DNA of 64,000 nt. It comes from Rhodococcus erythropolis NBRC 15567 (GTDB taxonomy: Bacteria; Actinomycetota; Actinomycetes; Mycobacteriales; Mycobacteriaceae). The notes beneath the pieces are model-generated. The model was not told where the DNA came from, searched no databases, and saw only the letters and a program-made list of their open reading frames with translations. Shown here piece by piece: positions 1 to 9,819 of this stretch. The stretch covers positions 62,001-126,000 of the forward strand of contig NZ_BCRM01000010.1 of the NCBI RefSeq assembly GCF_001552595.1. Reading direction: 5' to 3'. The position numbers and the translations under genes were made by a program. Each line of letters starts with the position of its first letter. Positions within the stretch are counted from its first letter, which is position 1.

Positions 1-951
1 TGCGACGACGTTGACGGGCAGACCGAGCTTGGCGGCAAGCACGACGGTGGAGATGACGGCTGCGGCGCCGCCCATGTCCGAGGTCATGTTCTCCATCCCG
101 GCGGCAGGCTTGATGGAGATTCCGCCGGTGTCGAAGGTGATGCCCTTGCCCACCAGTGCGACCTTGCGGGCTCCACGCTTCTTCGACGCGTATTCGAGGC
201 GGACGAGACGCGGCTGGCGTGACGAGCCCTTGCCGACGCCGATGATTCCGCCGTAGCCACCCTTCTCGAGTGCCTTCTCGTCGAGCACCTGGACGGTGAG
301 CCCGGCCTCGACGCCCAGTGCCTTGGCGCGCGCGGCGAACTCGGCGGGGTAGAGGTGGCTCGGGGGAGTGTTGACGAACTCGCGTGCGGTGGCGACGGCC
401 TCGGCGATCGCTACCGACCGTGCCAGCGTTGCCTTGGTCTCCTTGGTGCGCGGCGATGGCACCAGAAGTTCGACGCGGGCCAGTGGCTGCGAATCAGGAC
501 CGGGAGCCGTCATGGACGACTTGAATTCGGTGAAGCTGTACGCGCCCAACGCAAATCCCTCGGCGGCTGCGCCGAGATCGAGGATCGAGAGCGTGGTTGC
601 GACGGTGTCGATGCCGGACAGTGAGCGCGCTGCAGCGCCCGCGGACTTGCGGATCTGCTCACTGTCGAGCTTGTCGGCGGAGCCGAGTCCGACGGCGAGG
701 ACGCTGGTGACCGACAGCGCGTTCGGTGCCGGGACGCGGGTGAGCTGCTCGGGCTTGCCGGTGGCGCCGACGGCGATGAGGCTGTCGAGGATCTCGGCGA
801 GCACGTCTTCGGCGACGATGCCTTCGCTGAGTGCGATCTCGGGGCCGTCCGGACCCGACGTCAGACCGACGACCAATATCTCTGCGCGCTTGGCGACTGT
901 GCCGGCGAGAACGAGGTCGGGTCCCAACGATCGGGCTGTGCGAGTGCTCAA
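1..951 (-). CDS. pepA: Leucyl aminopeptidase (M17 family), C-terminus cut off by window edge
   Basis: Cytosolic dinuclear-metal exopeptidase that releases N-terminal residues, notably leucine, from peptides. 317 codons are visible of a family length near 500, so the C-terminal third lies outside. The visible part holds the N-terminal domain (about 1-170) and the start of the catalytic domain, including VGKGITFDTGGISIKP, whose Lys and Asp match M17 metal and active-site residues, and MTSDMGGAAAV. I start it at TTG 951 because GGAG lies 5 nt upstream and no better ATG/GTG fits. It is divergent from gcvT, as in mycobacteria (pepB next to gcvT). The family is certain from the motifs; the start is less certain. 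Confidence 0.93.
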   Translation of the reverse strand, partial: MSTRTARSLGPDLVLAGTVAKRAEILVVGLTSGPDGPEIALSEGIVAEDVLAEILDSLIAVGATGKPEQLTRVPAPNALSVTSVLAVGLGSADKLDSEQIRKSAGAAARSLSGIDTVATTLSILDLGAAAEGFALGAYSFTEFKSSMTAPGPDSQPLARVELLVPSPRTKETKATLARSVAIAEAVATAREFVNTPPSHLYPAEFAARAKALGVEAGLTVQVLDEKALEKGGYGGIIGVGKGSSRQPRLVRLEYASKKRGARKVALVGKGITFDTGGISIKPAAGMENMTSDMGGAAAVISTVVLAAKLGLPVNVVA

Positions 952-1096
952 GGTGTCTCCTGTGAGGTGAGTGTGCGATGCGTCCGGTTCTGGCGGATGC
1001 CTGACTCGATGTTAGGCCCTTTGCCGTTTGCGGACGGGCGATCGTCACGGCCGGGTGAGCTCTCGCTGCGGACATGTTTCGATCGGCGAAGTCCGA

Positions 1097-1102
1097 TAGG
1101 TT
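1097..1102 (+). promoter_or_regulatory. -10 hexamer of gcvT, predicted leaderless
   Basis: TAGGTT ends 7 nt before the gcvT ATG. This places transcription start at or next to the start codon. No Shine-Dalgarno sequence is present. Confidence 0.55.
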
Positions 1103-1109
1103 GTGGGCC

Positions 1110-2210
1110 ATGACCGACGAACAACTGTTGCAGGGCCCGATCCACCCCGTCCACGTCGAACTCGGCGCGACGTTCGCGCCGTTCGGGGGATGGCAGATGC
1201 CGGTTTCGTACGCCGGCGTCGTGGCCGAACACACCTCTGTGCGTGAGAATGTCGGACTCTTCGACGTCAGTCACCTCGGCAAGGCCGTCGTGCGTGGCGC
1301 GGGCGCCGCAGAATTCGTGAACTCCGCACTGACCAACGATCTGAACAAGATCGGGCCGGGTAAGGCTCAGTACACGTTGTGCTGCAACGAGTCCGGTGGT
1401 GTCATCGACGACCTCATCGCGTACTACGTCAGCGACGACGAGATCTTCCTCGTCCCGAACGCGGCCAATACCGCGGACGTCGTTGCGGCTCTGGTCGCCC
1501 TCGCACCGGACGGAATCACCGTCGAGGATCAGCATCGTGCCTACGGTGTGCTGGCTGTGCAGGGTCCGAAATCGGTCGCGGTTCTGACGGCGCTGGGACT
1601 TCCCACCGAGATCGAGTACATGGCGTACGAAGATGCGGAATGGAACGGCGTGCCTGTTCGTGTGTGCCGCAGCGGTTACACCGGTGAGGTCGGCTACGAA
1701 CTCCTGCCGCGGTGGGAGGACAGCGAGCCGTTGTTCCGTGCGCTTCTCGAGGCAGTGCGCGCCGAGGGTGGGCAGGCCGCCGGACTCGGTGCTCGTGACA
1801 CTCTTCGTACCGAGATGGGTTATCCGCTGCACGGGCATGAGCTTTCGCTCGAGATTTCTCCGCTCGAAGCGCGCTGCGGATGGGCGATCGGTTGGAAGAA
1901 GCCGACATTCTGGGGCAAAGAGACCTTGACCGACGAGAAGGCTGCCGGCCCGGCTCGCAAACTCTGGGGGATCAAGGCTCTCGATCGCGGCGTGCTTCGT
2001 GCCGGCCTCGGTGTTCTGCGTGACGGCGAGGCAATCGGCGAGACCACCTCGGGGACGTTTTCGCCTTCGCTCAAAGTGGGAATTGCGTTGGCGCTCCTCG
2101 ATTCCGGTGCCAATGTCTCGGCCGGCGACGAGATCGAAGTCGACGTCCGTGGTCGTGCTCTTCGGTGCGTCGTGGTGTCTCCTCCGTTCGTGGAGACCAA
2201 CACCAAGTAG
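1110..2210 (+). CDS. gcvT: Aminomethyltransferase, glycine cleavage system T protein
   Basis: Takes the aminomethyl group from the lipoyl-H protein and gives 5,10-methylene-tetrahydrofolate and ammonia. 366 residues, the normal length. The N-terminal half has the GCV_T fold ([20 protein letters not shown] near the start, [11 protein letters not shown]) and the C-terminal half the GCV_T_C barrel ([25 protein letters not shown]). An in-frame extension to 1074 exists, but ATG 1110 fits the family N-terminus and has a -10 element 7 nt upstream. The P, H and L protein genes are not in the window, so the system is split. ilvE follows after 32 nt but has its own predicted promoter. Confidence 0.96.
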   Translation: MTDEQLLQGPIHPVHVELGATFAPFGGWQMPVSYAGVVAEHTSVRENVGLFDVSHLGKAVVRGAGAAEFVNSALTNDLNKIGPGKAQYTLCCNESGGVIDDLIAYYVSDDEIFLVPNAANTADVVAALVALAPDGITVEDQHRAYGVLAVQGPKSVAVLTALGLPTEIEYMAYEDAEWNGVPVRVCRSGYTGEVGYELLPRWEDSEPLFRALLEAVRAEGGQAAGLGARDTLRTEMGYPLHGHELSLEISPLEARCGWAIGWKKPTFWGKETLTDEKAAGPARKLWGIKALDRGVLRAGLGVLRDGEAIGETTSGTFSPSLKVGIALALLDSGANVSAGDEIEVDVRGRALRCVVVSPPFVETNTK

Positions 2211-2229
2211 AGAGCTTTTTCACGTTCGA

Positions 2230-2235
2230 TAGGAT
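2230..2235 (+). promoter_or_regulatory. -10 hexamer of ilvE, predicted leaderless
   Basis: TAGGAT lies 7 nt before the ilvE ATG at 2243, in the 32-nt gap after gcvT. No ribosome-binding site lies between them. This suggests ilvE is transcribed on its own in addition to any read-through. Confidence 0.55.
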
Positions 2236-2242
2236 TGCGCCC

Positions 2243-3346
2243 ATGACAGGTGCCGCCGATTTCGTTCGTGTTCAGAGCTCGTCCCCGAAGTCCGACGCCG
2301 AGCGCCGTGACATTTTGGCGGCGCCCGGCTTCGGGCGGCACTTCACCGACCACATGGTCTCGATCGACTACACCGCGGGCAAGGGCTGGCACGACGCCCA
2401 GGTGTTGCCGTACGGAAACATCGAGCTCGATCCGGCCGCAATGGTTTTGCATTACGGACAGGCCATCTTCGAGGGCCTCAAGGCATACCGTCAGCCGGGT
2501 GGCGAGATCAGCTCGTTCCGCGTCGAGGCCAACGCCGAGCGTTTCGCAGCATCTGCGCGCCGTCTGGCCATGCCGGAGCTCCCGTCGCAGATGTTCATCG
2601 ATTCCATCACCGAACTGATCGACGTCGATCTCGACTGGGTTCCCGCAGCCGGTGGCGAGGACGCGCTCTACCTCCGTCCGTTCATGTTCTCCACCGAAGC
2701 CGGACTCGGTGTCCGTCCCGCCGACGAGTACCGCTACCTGCTGATCGCCTCACCCGCCGGTGCGTACTTCCCGCGCGGCGTCAAGCCGGTCAGTGTGTGG
2801 CTGTCCACCGAATACGTTCGCGCGGCCCCCGGCGGTACCGGCGCGGCCAAGTTCGCCGGCAACTACGCCGCTTCGCTCCTCGCCCAGGCGCAAGCCGCCG
2901 ACGAGGGTTGCGACCAGGTGGTCTGGCTCGACGCCATCGAGCGCACGTACGTCGAGGAAATGGGTGGAATGAACCTGTTCTTCGTCTTCGGCTCCGGCCC
3001 CGACGCTCGCCTCGTGACGCCGTCGCTGTCCGGTTCGTTGCTGCCAGGCATCACGCGCAACTCGCTGCTCGCCCTTGCCGCCGATTCCGGTTTCGCCGTC
3101 GAGGAGCGCAAGATCAGCACCGACGAATGGCGCACCAAGTGCAAGAGCGGTGAAATCACCGAGGTCTTCGCTTGCGGCACAGCAGCAGTCATCACCCCCG
3201 TCGGACGTGTCAAGTCCGCCGAGGGCGAGTTCACCATCGCCGACGGCGAGCCGGGTGAAGTGACGATGGCACTGCGCGACACCCTCACGGGCATTCAGCG
3301 CGGCACCTTCGCCGACACCCACGGCTGGATGACCAAGCTTCACTGA
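2243..3346 (+). CDS. ilvE: Branched-chain amino acid aminotransferase
   Basis: PLP-dependent class IV (fold type IV) transaminase for the last step of Leu, Ile and Val synthesis and the first of their breakdown. 367 residues, typical. [15 protein letters not shown] near residue 75 and [16 protein letters not shown] near 200 are the BCAT signatures; the Lys of the latter is the Schiff-base lysine by family knowledge. GGMNLFFVF and [12 protein letters not shown] follow in order. The last 7 bp overlap the end of the convergent hydrolase gene. The gcvT-ilvE pairing is the mycobacterial order (Rv2211c-Rv2210c). Confidence 0.97.
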   Translation: MTGAADFVRVQSSSPKSDAERRDILAAPGFGRHFTDHMVSIDYTAGKGWHDAQVLPYGNIELDPAAMVLHYGQAIFEGLKAYRQPGGEISSFRVEANAERFAASARRLAMPELPSQMFIDSITELIDVDLDWVPAAGGEDALYLRPFMFSTEAGLGVRPADEYRYLLIASPAGAYFPRGVKPVSVWLSTEYVRAAPGGTGAAKFAGNYAASLLAQAQAADEGCDQVVWLDAIERTYVEEMGGMNLFFVFGSGPDARLVTPSLSGSLLPGITRNSLLALAADSGFAVEERKISTDEWRTKCKSGEITEVFACGTAAVITPVGRVKSAEGEFTIADGEPGEVTMALRDTLTGIQRGTFADTHGWMTKLH

Positions 3347-4176
3347 TCGCTGGTTCGTTCCGCGAGCAACCGCTCGCGGAAGAACTGCAGAATCTCGTCT
3401 CGAGCGACGGTGGTGGGCGATCCCGCCTCGTCGACGAGATGAGCCGTCACCACGCTGTGTGGATTGGCAATTACGTGTTCGAAGAACGGTGACGTTGTCG
3501 CGTTGGCCGCTTCGTCGGGCAGTACCTTCCCGACGAAGCGCTCGCCCAGGGCCTTCGAGTAGGCCGCGAATCGCTGTGCGCGGCAGAACGGGTCACCTTG
3601 AAAGCGGTATGCAAGCACCGTGAGGTCGTCGGCTTCGAGTCTCGAGCGCACGGCTTCGAGTTCTTCGGGCCCGCTGTCGGTTTCGTCCGGTCGATCGAGC
3701 GGTAACGACGGTTGGGCGAGAACCGGCGCGATGACCGAGGGTTCGAGCATCATCGACAACGCGAAGTTGCCGGTGAAGCACATCCCGATCACGCCAACGC
3801 CAGGACCGCCGCACTCCTCGTGCGCCGAAGCGGCGAGTGCACGCAGCCAACGGACCGCCGGACTCGGTTCGTCGACAGCGAGGGCGCGGAACTCCGCACT
3901 GACGCAGGCTCTCTTGAACACCGTCAGCCCCTCGTCCACTGTGGGGACCGCTCCGGCGCGCCCGAACAGAGACGGAACGAAGACAGTGAAACCGGCGTCG
4001 CGCACCCAGCGGGCAAATCGCGCTACATGCGGGCTGATGCCCGGCATCTCCGGCATGACGATAACTGCGGGACCGGCGCCGGCCACGTACACGGACTTCG
4101 CCACTGCGTCGATGGTGATCGTTCGACGGTCGAAGTCTTCGAGCGGATCGTCTTCGGTCATGCTCCGGTTCGGCAC
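3340..4176 (-). CDS. Dienelactone hydrolase family protein
   Basis: Alpha/beta hydrolase of the DLH type, about 278 residues from GTG 4176, which has AGAGGG 6 nt upstream; an ATG at 4161 is the alternative. [13 protein letters not shown] (about residue 150) holds the nucleophile elbow with Cys in place of Ser, as in carboxymethylenebutenolidase. [16 protein letters not shown] near residue 50 is the oxyanion-side segment. The substrate cannot be told: the gene is not in a catechol or chlorocatechol cluster, so a general ester or lactone hydrolase is as likely as a real dienelactone hydrolase. Its 3' end overlaps ilvE by 7 bp. Confidence 0.82.
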   Translation of the reverse strand: MPNRSMTEDDPLEDFDRRTITIDAVAKSVYVAGAGPAVIVMPEMPGISPHVARFARWVRDAGFTVFVPSLFGRAGAVPTVDEGLTVFKRACVSAEFRALAVDEPSPAVRWLRALAASAHEECGGPGVGVIGMCFTGNFALSMMLEPSVIAPVLAQPSLPLDRPDETDSGPEELEAVRSRLEADDLTVLAYRFQGDPFCRAQRFAAYSKALGERFVGKVLPDEAANATTSPFFEHVIANPHSVVTAHLVDEAGSPTTVARDEILQFFRERLLAERTSDQ

Positions 4177-4286
4177 GGTGAGCCCTCTCAGTAGTCGAAA
4201 CAATTCCTCTGCACAGTCTTTCGGCGGCGGGATCAACTACAGAAGAGGGCGGTTCGCCACGTTTTCGGGCTGGCTCGCCACACGCC

Positions 4287-5261
4287 TTATCCGGTGCCGC
4301 CGTTGCGGAATCGCTTTCGGTAGTCGGCCGGGCTGATGCCGACGCGGTCGGTGAACAGGCGACGGAAGGTTCCGGGATCCTGATAACCGATGTGCCCCAA
4401 GATCTTTCCGATAGACCAGTCGGTCGATTCCAACAACCGTTTCGCTTTTCGGATCCGTGCCCGCTGCAGGTAACTGCGCGGCGATTCCCCGGTCTCGTCC
4501 TTGAACTTCCGAAGCATGGTTCGGGTGCTGAGGTGAAAAGCATCGGACAGCAGATCCAAGTCGTAAGGCTCCGCCATCCGTTCGACCAGCCAACTTCCGA
4601 CGTCGTCGGCGAACTGTGTGTGTTTGACGGGCAGCATCGAGTCGACGATGTACGGAGATTGACTGGTTCGGTTTTCGGGCGCCAGAGTAATTCTTGCAGT
4701 CGTTCGAGCAATCTTGTCGCCGAGATGCTCGCGCACGAGTGCTGTTGCGAGGTCGAGCGCGGCAGTGAACGCCGCAGTGGTGGTGACGCCGTCGTCCTGG
4801 ACGATCAACGAGTCGGTTCGAACCGTCGCACCGGGGTAACGACTCGCGAGGTCCGCACCGTACAGCCACGACGTCGTACATCGGCGTCCGTCGAGCAGTC
4901 CCGCCTCGCCCAGCAGATACGCGCCGACGCAGACCGACGACACCCGAACGCCGCGAGCCTCGCACGCACGGATGAACTCGATTTCTCTGTCCCACAGCGA
5001 CAAACGCGTCGTAGGGTCTTCGGACGGCACGAGGTCGAACCCCGGCACAACCAGGTGATCGATGTCGTGATGCCCCTCCTGCACCCCGAGCGAAAATCCA
5101 CCTGCCGCAACTACGGGCGTGCCCGACGCTGCGATGACCGATACCTCGAAGGGGTCGGCGGACGCTCCATCAGCGACCCGATTCGCGATCAGGAGAAGGT
5201 CGGTGAAAACGAAGATCTCGGCCGCCAGGCAACCTTCGTACGCAAGGACACCTACTCGCAC
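4287..5261 (-). CDS. GlxA-type transcriptional regulator (DJ-1/PfpI domain plus AraC HTH)
   Basis: 324 residues from GTG 5261. The N-terminal half (about 1-190) is a DJ-1/PfpI-like fold with a nucleophile-elbow Cys in VCVGAYLLGEAGLLDG. The C-terminal 110 residues are an AraC/XylS double HTH, with LSTRTMLRKFKDETGESP and IGYQDPGTFRRLFTDRVG as its two helix-turn-helix segments. This architecture is common in regulators of amino acid, quaternary amine and nitrogen metabolism; the effector here is unknown. It lies 9 bp after cobS on the same strand, so it may be co-transcribed with the cob genes, but it may equally control the hydrolase gene just downstream. Confidence 0.9.
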   Translation of the reverse strand: MRVGVLAYEGCLAAEIFVFTDLLLIANRVADGASADPFEVSVIAASGTPVVAAGGFSLGVQEGHHDIDHLVVPGFDLVPSEDPTTRLSLWDREIEFIRACEARGVRVSSVCVGAYLLGEAGLLDGRRCTTSWLYGADLASRYPGATVRTDSLIVQDDGVTTTAAFTAALDLATALVREHLGDKIARTTARITLAPENRTSQSPYIVDSMLPVKHTQFADDVGSWLVERMAEPYDLDLLSDAFHLSTRTMLRKFKDETGESPRSYLQRARIRKAKRLLESTDWSIGKILGHIGYQDPGTFRRLFTDRVGISPADYRKRFRNGGTG

Positions 5262-5270
5262 GACGTCGGA

Positions 5271-6038
5271 TCACAGTCCGAGAGTGAGTCCGACGGCCGT
5301 CAGCGTCACAGTGAGTTCGAGTGCGAATCCGAGAACGTCTCCGTTGAGTCCGCCGAATCTACGGACGCAGTGACGCACGCACAGCACACTTGTCATCAGC
5401 GCCGACGCGGTCACGAGAGGGCCGAGCCACCACCGGTCGGTGGCAAAGCCGGAAGCGGCGATCAGCGGAACCGACCACACGATTGCGGCCCACAGCGGTT
5501 GTGAATCGGCGACGAGCGCACCGAATCCGCTCGGGCTCGACGCGAGAACACCTCGGCGGCAGGCAAAAACGACGGCCACACGACCCGCAGCGACAGATAC
5601 GAGAACGGCGATCCACTGCGTGGGGGAGTCGGCAACAGCGAGGACGCCGAAGGAGACCGATTGCAGCCCAAGGAAGATGAACAGTGCCGCGACCCCGAAC
5701 GGTCCGGCACCGCCGCTGTGCATGACCTCGCGGGCGCGCTCCGGTGGACCGTAACAACCCAGTCCGTCGACGGAGTCTGCCAGTCCGTCCACGTGCATCC
5801 CGCGTGTCCCGAGAGCGAGCGCACCGACCGTCAGCAAGCCTGCGAGATAGGGATTCAGGCCGATACTGGTTGTGCCCCAGAGCAGAAACGTCGCGGCAAT
5901 GCCGAGAGCGATCCCGGTGAGCGGAGCTGCCGCGATGGCGCGACGACCGGCAGTTCGGTCGATGTCGGAGGGACCACGAACCGGAAGGACCGTCAGCCAC
6001 GAAAAGGCCAGAGGCACTCCGGACAGCGGGCCCGCCAT
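5271..6038 (-). CDS. cobS: Adenosylcobinamide-GDP ribazoletransferase (cobalamin-5'-phosphate synthase)
   Basis: Integral membrane enzyme that joins adenosylcobinamide-GDP and alpha-ribazole (phosphate) to make cobalamin (phosphate), the last step of nucleotide-loop assembly. About 255 residues with 6 to 7 hydrophobic segments; FSWLTVLPVRGP at the N-terminus and GTRGMHVDGLADSVDGLG near residue 85 are CobS hallmarks (Asp-rich Mg site). I use ATG 6038, which has GGAG 5 nt upstream; a GTG at 6044 overlaps the cobT stop as GTGA but is too close to that site. Third cob gene of the operon. Confidence 0.93.
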   Translation of the reverse strand: MAGPLSGVPLAFSWLTVLPVRGPSDIDRTAGRRAIAAAPLTGIALGIAATFLLWGTTSIGLNPYLAGLLTVGALALGTRGMHVDGLADSVDGLGCYGPPERAREVMHSGGAGPFGVAALFIFLGLQSVSFGVLAVADSPTQWIAVLVSVAAGRVAVVFACRRGVLASSPSGFGALVADSQPLWAAIVWSVPLIAASGFATDRWWLGPLVTASALMTSVLCVRHCVRRFGGLNGDVLGFALELTVTLTAVGLTLGL

Positions 6039-6040
6039 GC

Positions 6041-7225
6041 TCACTCCGCCGTATCGGTCTTGGTCAGGTCGATCGACTCGGGTTCGTCGGCAGGTGCGCT
6101 GCCCTGAGTGCTGACACCGGCTTCGGAGAATGTCGCCATCTTGCCCAGGATTGCCACTGCGCCCTGAAGAATCGGGAGCGCTGTGACTGCACCTGAACCT
6201 TCACCGAGACGCATGTCGAACTCGACGATCGGGTCGAGACCCATGCGGGTCAATGCGATGGTGTGGGCGGGTTCGGTGGAGCGGTGTCCGGCGACCCACC
6301 ATTCACGTGCACCGAAAGCCAGTTCGTCGGCAACCATGGCGGCTGCGGTGACCACTACGCCGTCGAGGATCACCGGCGTACGACGCGAAGCTGCCTGGGC
6401 CAGAAAGCCGGCCATCGCGGCGAGGTCGGCACCCGAAGACGTGCGCAGCAGCGCGACTGTGTCGCGAACGTGCGGACGGGCGCGACGGAGAGCGTCGCGA
6501 ATCGCTGCGGTCTTGCGGATCCACCCGGCGTCGTCGATACCGGTACCTCGACCCACGACCGCGACGGGTTCACTGTCCGTCAGGGCTGCGATGAGAACAG
6601 TTGCGGGCGTCGTGTTGCCGATGCCCATGTCACCGGCGATGAGAAGATCTGCGCCCCCGTCGATTTCCTCGTCCGCGATCGCTCGGCCGGCGGCGATGGC
6701 CTGAAGGGTTTCCTCGTTCGACATGGCGTCTTCGCGGTCGATGGACCCGGAAGACCTGCGCACCTTGTAGTTCGCGACGGACGGATCGGTATCGCCGTCC
6801 ACTGCGATGTCGACGACGCGTACCGTGGCGCCGGCAACCTCGGCGAGGACGTTGACTGCCGCGCCGCCCCCGAGGAAGTTGGCGACCATCTGTGCGGTCA
6901 CTTCCGGCGGATAGGCGGAGACGCCGTTGCGGGCGATTCCGTGATCACCCGCGAAGACGACGACGCGAGGCCGAGCGAAAGCGTGTGGGGGACAAACTCC
7001 TTGGCAGGCTGATGCCCAGCCGGCGAGAGCCTCCAGCCGGCCCAGCGAACCGGCCGGCTTGGTCAGATCACGCTGACGCGCGTCGGCCTGCGCTCGCACG
7101 ACGAGGTCGGGCGGGGTGACGGGTTCGAAGTCGGCGCTACTGACTGGCGCGACGTCAGGGTTGGATTCTGGGTTGGCAACTGGATTCGCCCCTGGAGTGG
7201 CCCCTGAATTGGCGTCGGTACTCAC
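6041..7225 (-). CDS. cobT: Nicotinate-nucleotide-dimethylbenzimidazole phosphoribosyltransferase
   Basis: Makes alpha-ribazole-5'-phosphate from the lower ligand base and nicotinate mononucleotide. 394 residues from GTG 7225, which overlaps the cobU stop as GTGA. After an Asn/Pro/Ala-rich, apparently disordered N-terminal stretch of about 35 residues come [49 protein letters not shown] and [11 protein letters not shown], the CobT signatures; the Glu of RLGEGSGA is the catalytic base by family knowledge. The repetitive N-terminal tail is not part of the enzyme fold. Confidence 0.95.
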   Translation of the reverse strand: MSTDANSGATPGANPVANPESNPDVAPVSSADFEPVTPPDLVVRAQADARQRDLTKPAGSLGRLEALAGWASACQGVCPPHAFARPRVVVFAGDHGIARNGVSAYPPEVTAQMVANFLGGGAAVNVLAEVAGATVRVVDIAVDGDTDPSVANYKVRRSSGSIDREDAMSNEETLQAIAAGRAIADEEIDGGADLLIAGDMGIGNTTPATVLIAALTDSEPVAVVGRGTGIDDAGWIRKTAAIRDALRRARPHVRDTVALLRTSSGADLAAMAGFLAQAASRRTPVILDGVVVTAAAMVADELAFGAREWWVAGHRSTEPAHTIALTRMGLDPIVEFDMRLGEGSGAVTALPILQGAVAILGKMATFSEAGVSTQGSAPADEPESIDLTKTDTAE

Positions 7226-7809
7226 ATCGTGCCTTCCGGTTGTGCAGCAGTATCTTTCAAGATGAGCGGTAACCCTGCAACCACTAGTACGACACGATCG
7301 CACACCGCGGCGATACGAGCGTTGAGAGTGCCGATCTCGTCGCGGAACAATCGTCCCGACCGCGTCTCGGGGATGACGGCCAAACCCACTTCGGGGCTGA
7401 CCAGCACCAGGTGTCCGCGATAGTTCTCGACACTGGCGACCAGGCTGTCCGCAGCGGGGGTGACGGTGCCGCGCGGAGCGTCCCAGGCGCCTTGCCGATC
7501 GAGTTCAGTGGTCAGCCACGTTCCCAGATCGTCGACCAACGTCGCTGTGTGTGAATCGCTTTCGAGCTGCGCCGCGAGGTCACCGGCAGCTGCGGTTTCG
7601 ACAGTCGACCAATGAGAAGGCCGTCTGTTGCGGTGCTGGTCGATCCGGCTTTCCCAGTCTGCGTCGGTGACATCACGTCTGGCTGTCGCCAGGTACCGGA
7701 TCGGTGCCGAACTTTCGGGTAAGTGGCCTGCACAAACCAAATCCTCGGCGTGCGCGGACTTACCAGACCGCGCGCCGCCGAGGACCAAAGTTCTATACGT
7801 GTTCGTCAC
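7222..7809 (-). CDS. cobU: Adenosylcobinamide kinase / adenosylcobinamide-phosphate guanylyltransferase
   Basis: Bifunctional enzyme that phosphorylates adenosylcobinamide and transfers GMP to it. 195 residues. The P-loop [12 protein letters not shown] is at residues 11-22; YLATARRD and the His-containing [13 protein letters not shown] follow, where the guanylated His lies in the family. Starts 2 bp after the DUF3043 gene and overlaps cobT by 4 bp. CobU, CobT and CobS together cover nucleotide-loop assembly, enough for cobinamide salvage even without the corrin ring genes, which are not in the window. Confidence 0.94.
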   Translation of the reverse strand: MTNTYRTLVLGGARSGKSAHAEDLVCAGHLPESSAPIRYLATARRDVTDADWESRIDQHRNRRPSHWSTVETAAAGDLAAQLESDSHTATLVDDLGTWLTTELDRQGAWDAPRGTVTPAADSLVASVENYRGHLVLVSPEVGLAVIPETRSGRLFRDEIGTLNARIAAVCDRVVLVVAGLPLILKDTAAQPEGTM

Positions 7810-7811
7810 GC

Positions 7812-8468
7812 TCAGATTGCGTCGCCCGGTCCCACACGAGGCTTCGGTGCGCGCAGCTTACGGATCTGCGACGCGCGAACGAACGCGTACCAGCCGAGCT
7901 TGAACCCGCCGTCGGTGCTGTCGGGGAAGCGCTCGGCGACGCGGTTGTTGATCATGCGACCGAGCCAGATGCCTTCACCGACCATGAAGAGCATCATCAC
8001 GAGCATTGCCAGCGTGACGATCTGCTGGAGCGCGGGCGTGACGAACATCGTCATGATGAGGATCAATGCGAGCGGCATGAACAGCCCGACGAGGTTGCGG
8101 CGAGCGTCGATGAAATCACGGACGTAGGCGCGAACCGGTCCCTTGTCGCGGGGGAGCAGGTACTTGTCCTCGCCGGCGAGCATGCGGGCGCGGCGGTCTG
8201 CCGACGATGCGCGACGCTCGGCGGCTTCGGCCTTGCGGTCCTCCTTGGAGCCGCGGGTCGCCTTACGGCGGGCGCGGGCTTCCTTCGCGGTCAGCGGGGC
8301 AGGGGCAACGGGGCCACGCCTCTTCGCCTCGGCGTCACGACGCTTGGGTGTGGGGCGGCCCTTGCCCACCTGCTCGATGGGCGCCTCTTCGGAGGCCGAG
8401 GATGCCTCAGTGCCCTCGACGTCACGTTTGTCGGAGTTGTCTGAGTCACCGCGGCGTAGCAATTTCAC
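7812..8468 (-). CDS. DUF3043 membrane protein
   Basis: 218 residues. The first 125 are charged and Ala/Arg-rich (KRRDAEAKRRGPVAPAP, KEARARRKATRGSKEDRK), probably cytosolic, then LPRDKGPVRAYVRDFIDARRN and two hydrophobic helices near 130-175, with a short basic tail. This matches DUF3043, an actinobacterial family of unknown function (Rv2206 is the mycobacterial neighbour of cobT/cobS). It sits 2 bp upstream of cobU, so it is in the cob operon, yet conservation of the order may only reflect shared promoter use. The basic tail and N-terminal region could bind nucleic acid or acidic lipid; this is a guess. Confidence 0.8.
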   Translation of the reverse strand: MKLLRRGDSDNSDKRDVEGTEASSASEEAPIEQVGKGRPTPKRRDAEAKRRGPVAPAPLTAKEARARRKATRGSKEDRKAEAAERRASSADRRARMLAGEDKYLLPRDKGPVRAYVRDFIDARRNLVGLFMPLALILIMTMFVTPALQQIVTLAMLVMMLFMVGEGIWLGRMINNRVAERFPDSTDGGFKLGWYAFVRASQIRKLRAPKPRVGPGDAI

Positions 8469-8590
8469 ACCTCCAGGCTATTGGATAAGTGCACGGTCTG
8501 GGAAACCGACCTCGGTCTTTCTGAAAAACCCGATCGCCCGAGGCACTGAAACGCGCGAGATCGTGAAACATCGGGGTCATTCGGGACTCT

Positions 8591-8596
8591 TAGACT
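8591..8596 (+). promoter_or_regulatory. -10 hexamer of the glycerate kinase gene, predicted leaderless
   Basis: TAGACT ends 6 nt before ATG 8603. No ribosome-binding site is present. Confidence 0.5.
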
Positions 8597-8602
8597 TCCG
8601 CT

Positions 8603-9670
8603 ATGCGGGTAATAGTTGCTCCAGATTCGTTTGGTGAGACGTTGACGGCCGTCGAGGCGGCTGAGTCCATTTCTGCCGGTTGGCGACGTGGCCGACCCGA
8701 AGACGACGTCGTCACCGCGCCACAATCCGACGGTGGTCCGGGTTTCGTCGACGTCTTGGCCACGGCTGGGGGCGACATCCGGACCGCACGGGTGCCTGGG
8801 CCACTGACCGTGGGCGTCGACGCCGCGTGGCTGTTGGATTCGGACACGGCGTATATCGAGTCCGCCGAGGCTGTCGGGCTCGGTCTCCTCGGAGGTCCGC
8901 CGACACGGGACAGCGCACTCGCCGCGCACAGTCGCGGTGTCGGAGAACTGATCGCTGTCGCGCTCGAGGCAGGCGTGAAGACGATTGTCGTCGGACTCGG
9001 TGGGAGTTGCTGCACCGACGGCGGACGTGGGCTGGTGGAGGCGCTGGGCGGCTTGGAGGCTGCAAGGGCGGCTACGGCGGCCATTGCGTTGGTCGCGGCC
9101 ACCGACGTCGAACACGTACTTCTCGGCGAGCACGGTGCGGCAGCGGTGTTCGGCCCGCAAAAGGGCGCCGACGCCGATGCCGTCTCTGTCCTCGAAGCGA
9201 GAAACGCGAGATGGGCCGAACAGTTGGAGTCCGCCACCGGAAAACGAGTCTCGGATTTTCCGGGTGCCGGCGCCGCGGGTGGTATCGGTGCTGCGCTGTT
9301 CGCCCTCGGTGCACAGCGGCGATCGGGGGCCGACGTCGTTGCCGATCGCACCGGCCAGGCGGCGCTATTGGCTTCCGCTGACCTGGTGATCACGGGTGAA
9401 GGCAAGTTCGACCACCAATCTCTGCGCGGCAAACTCGTCACGACGCTTGCTTCGGCCGGGGCGGCGCACGGAGTTCCGACGCTCGTCTTTGCCGGTCAGG
9501 TGACGCTCGACGCGGCGGACTTTGCGTCGACCTCGATAGTCGCGACAAAATCGGTGACGGAGTTCGCCGGGTCGGTGGAACGTGCGATGGAGGAAGCGTC
9601 GGCGTGTCTCGAGGGACTCGCCGAACACACGGCACGGGAGTGGAACATCTGGCGCGGCGCCCGGAGCTGA
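8603..9670 (+). CDS. Glycerate kinase (GlxK/GckA type)
   Basis: Phosphorylates D-glycerate with ATP, feeding glyoxylate-derived carbon into glycolysis. 355 residues. VIVAPDSFGETLTAVEAAES at the N-terminus, TIVVGLGGSCCTDGGRG near residue 135, GAAGGIGAALFALGA near 220 and DLVITGEGKFDHQS near 260 are the conserved blocks of the type-1 glycerate kinase family; the usual first block reads PDSFKG(T/S), so the Lys of that block is Gly here. Divergent from the DUF3043-cob operon. Downstream comes the erpA-like gene, after 149 bp. Confidence 0.92.
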   Translation: MRVIVAPDSFGETLTAVEAAESISAGWRRGRPEDDVVTAPQSDGGPGFVDVLATAGGDIRTARVPGPLTVGVDAAWLLDSDTAYIESAEAVGLGLLGGPPTRDSALAAHSRGVGELIAVALEAGVKTIVVGLGGSCCTDGGRGLVEALGGLEAARAATAAIALVAATDVEHVLLGEHGAAAVFGPQKGADADAVSVLEARNARWAEQLESATGKRVSDFPGAGAAGGIGAALFALGAQRRSGADVVADRTGQAALLASADLVITGEGKFDHQSLRGKLVTTLASAGAAHGVPTLVFAGQVTLDAADFASTSIVATKSVTEFAGSVERAMEEASACLEGLAEHTAREWNIWRGARS

Positions 9671-9819
9671 GGATCCACAAGCGTCGACGCGCCGTTGCCG
9701 TGTCGGGAAGACCGGATAGGATGAAGACGAATCGCACCCGGTAAGGACTGGCGGGAATAAGTCGGCAGCGGCGTACCGTTGAAGCGTTCACGGGTTGGTA
9801 CGAACATTAGGGAGAGCCC

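Noticed and set aside
9671..9819. Regulatory element before erpA (IscR/SufR-type operator)
   Set aside because: No convincing palindrome was seen in this 149-bp gap.
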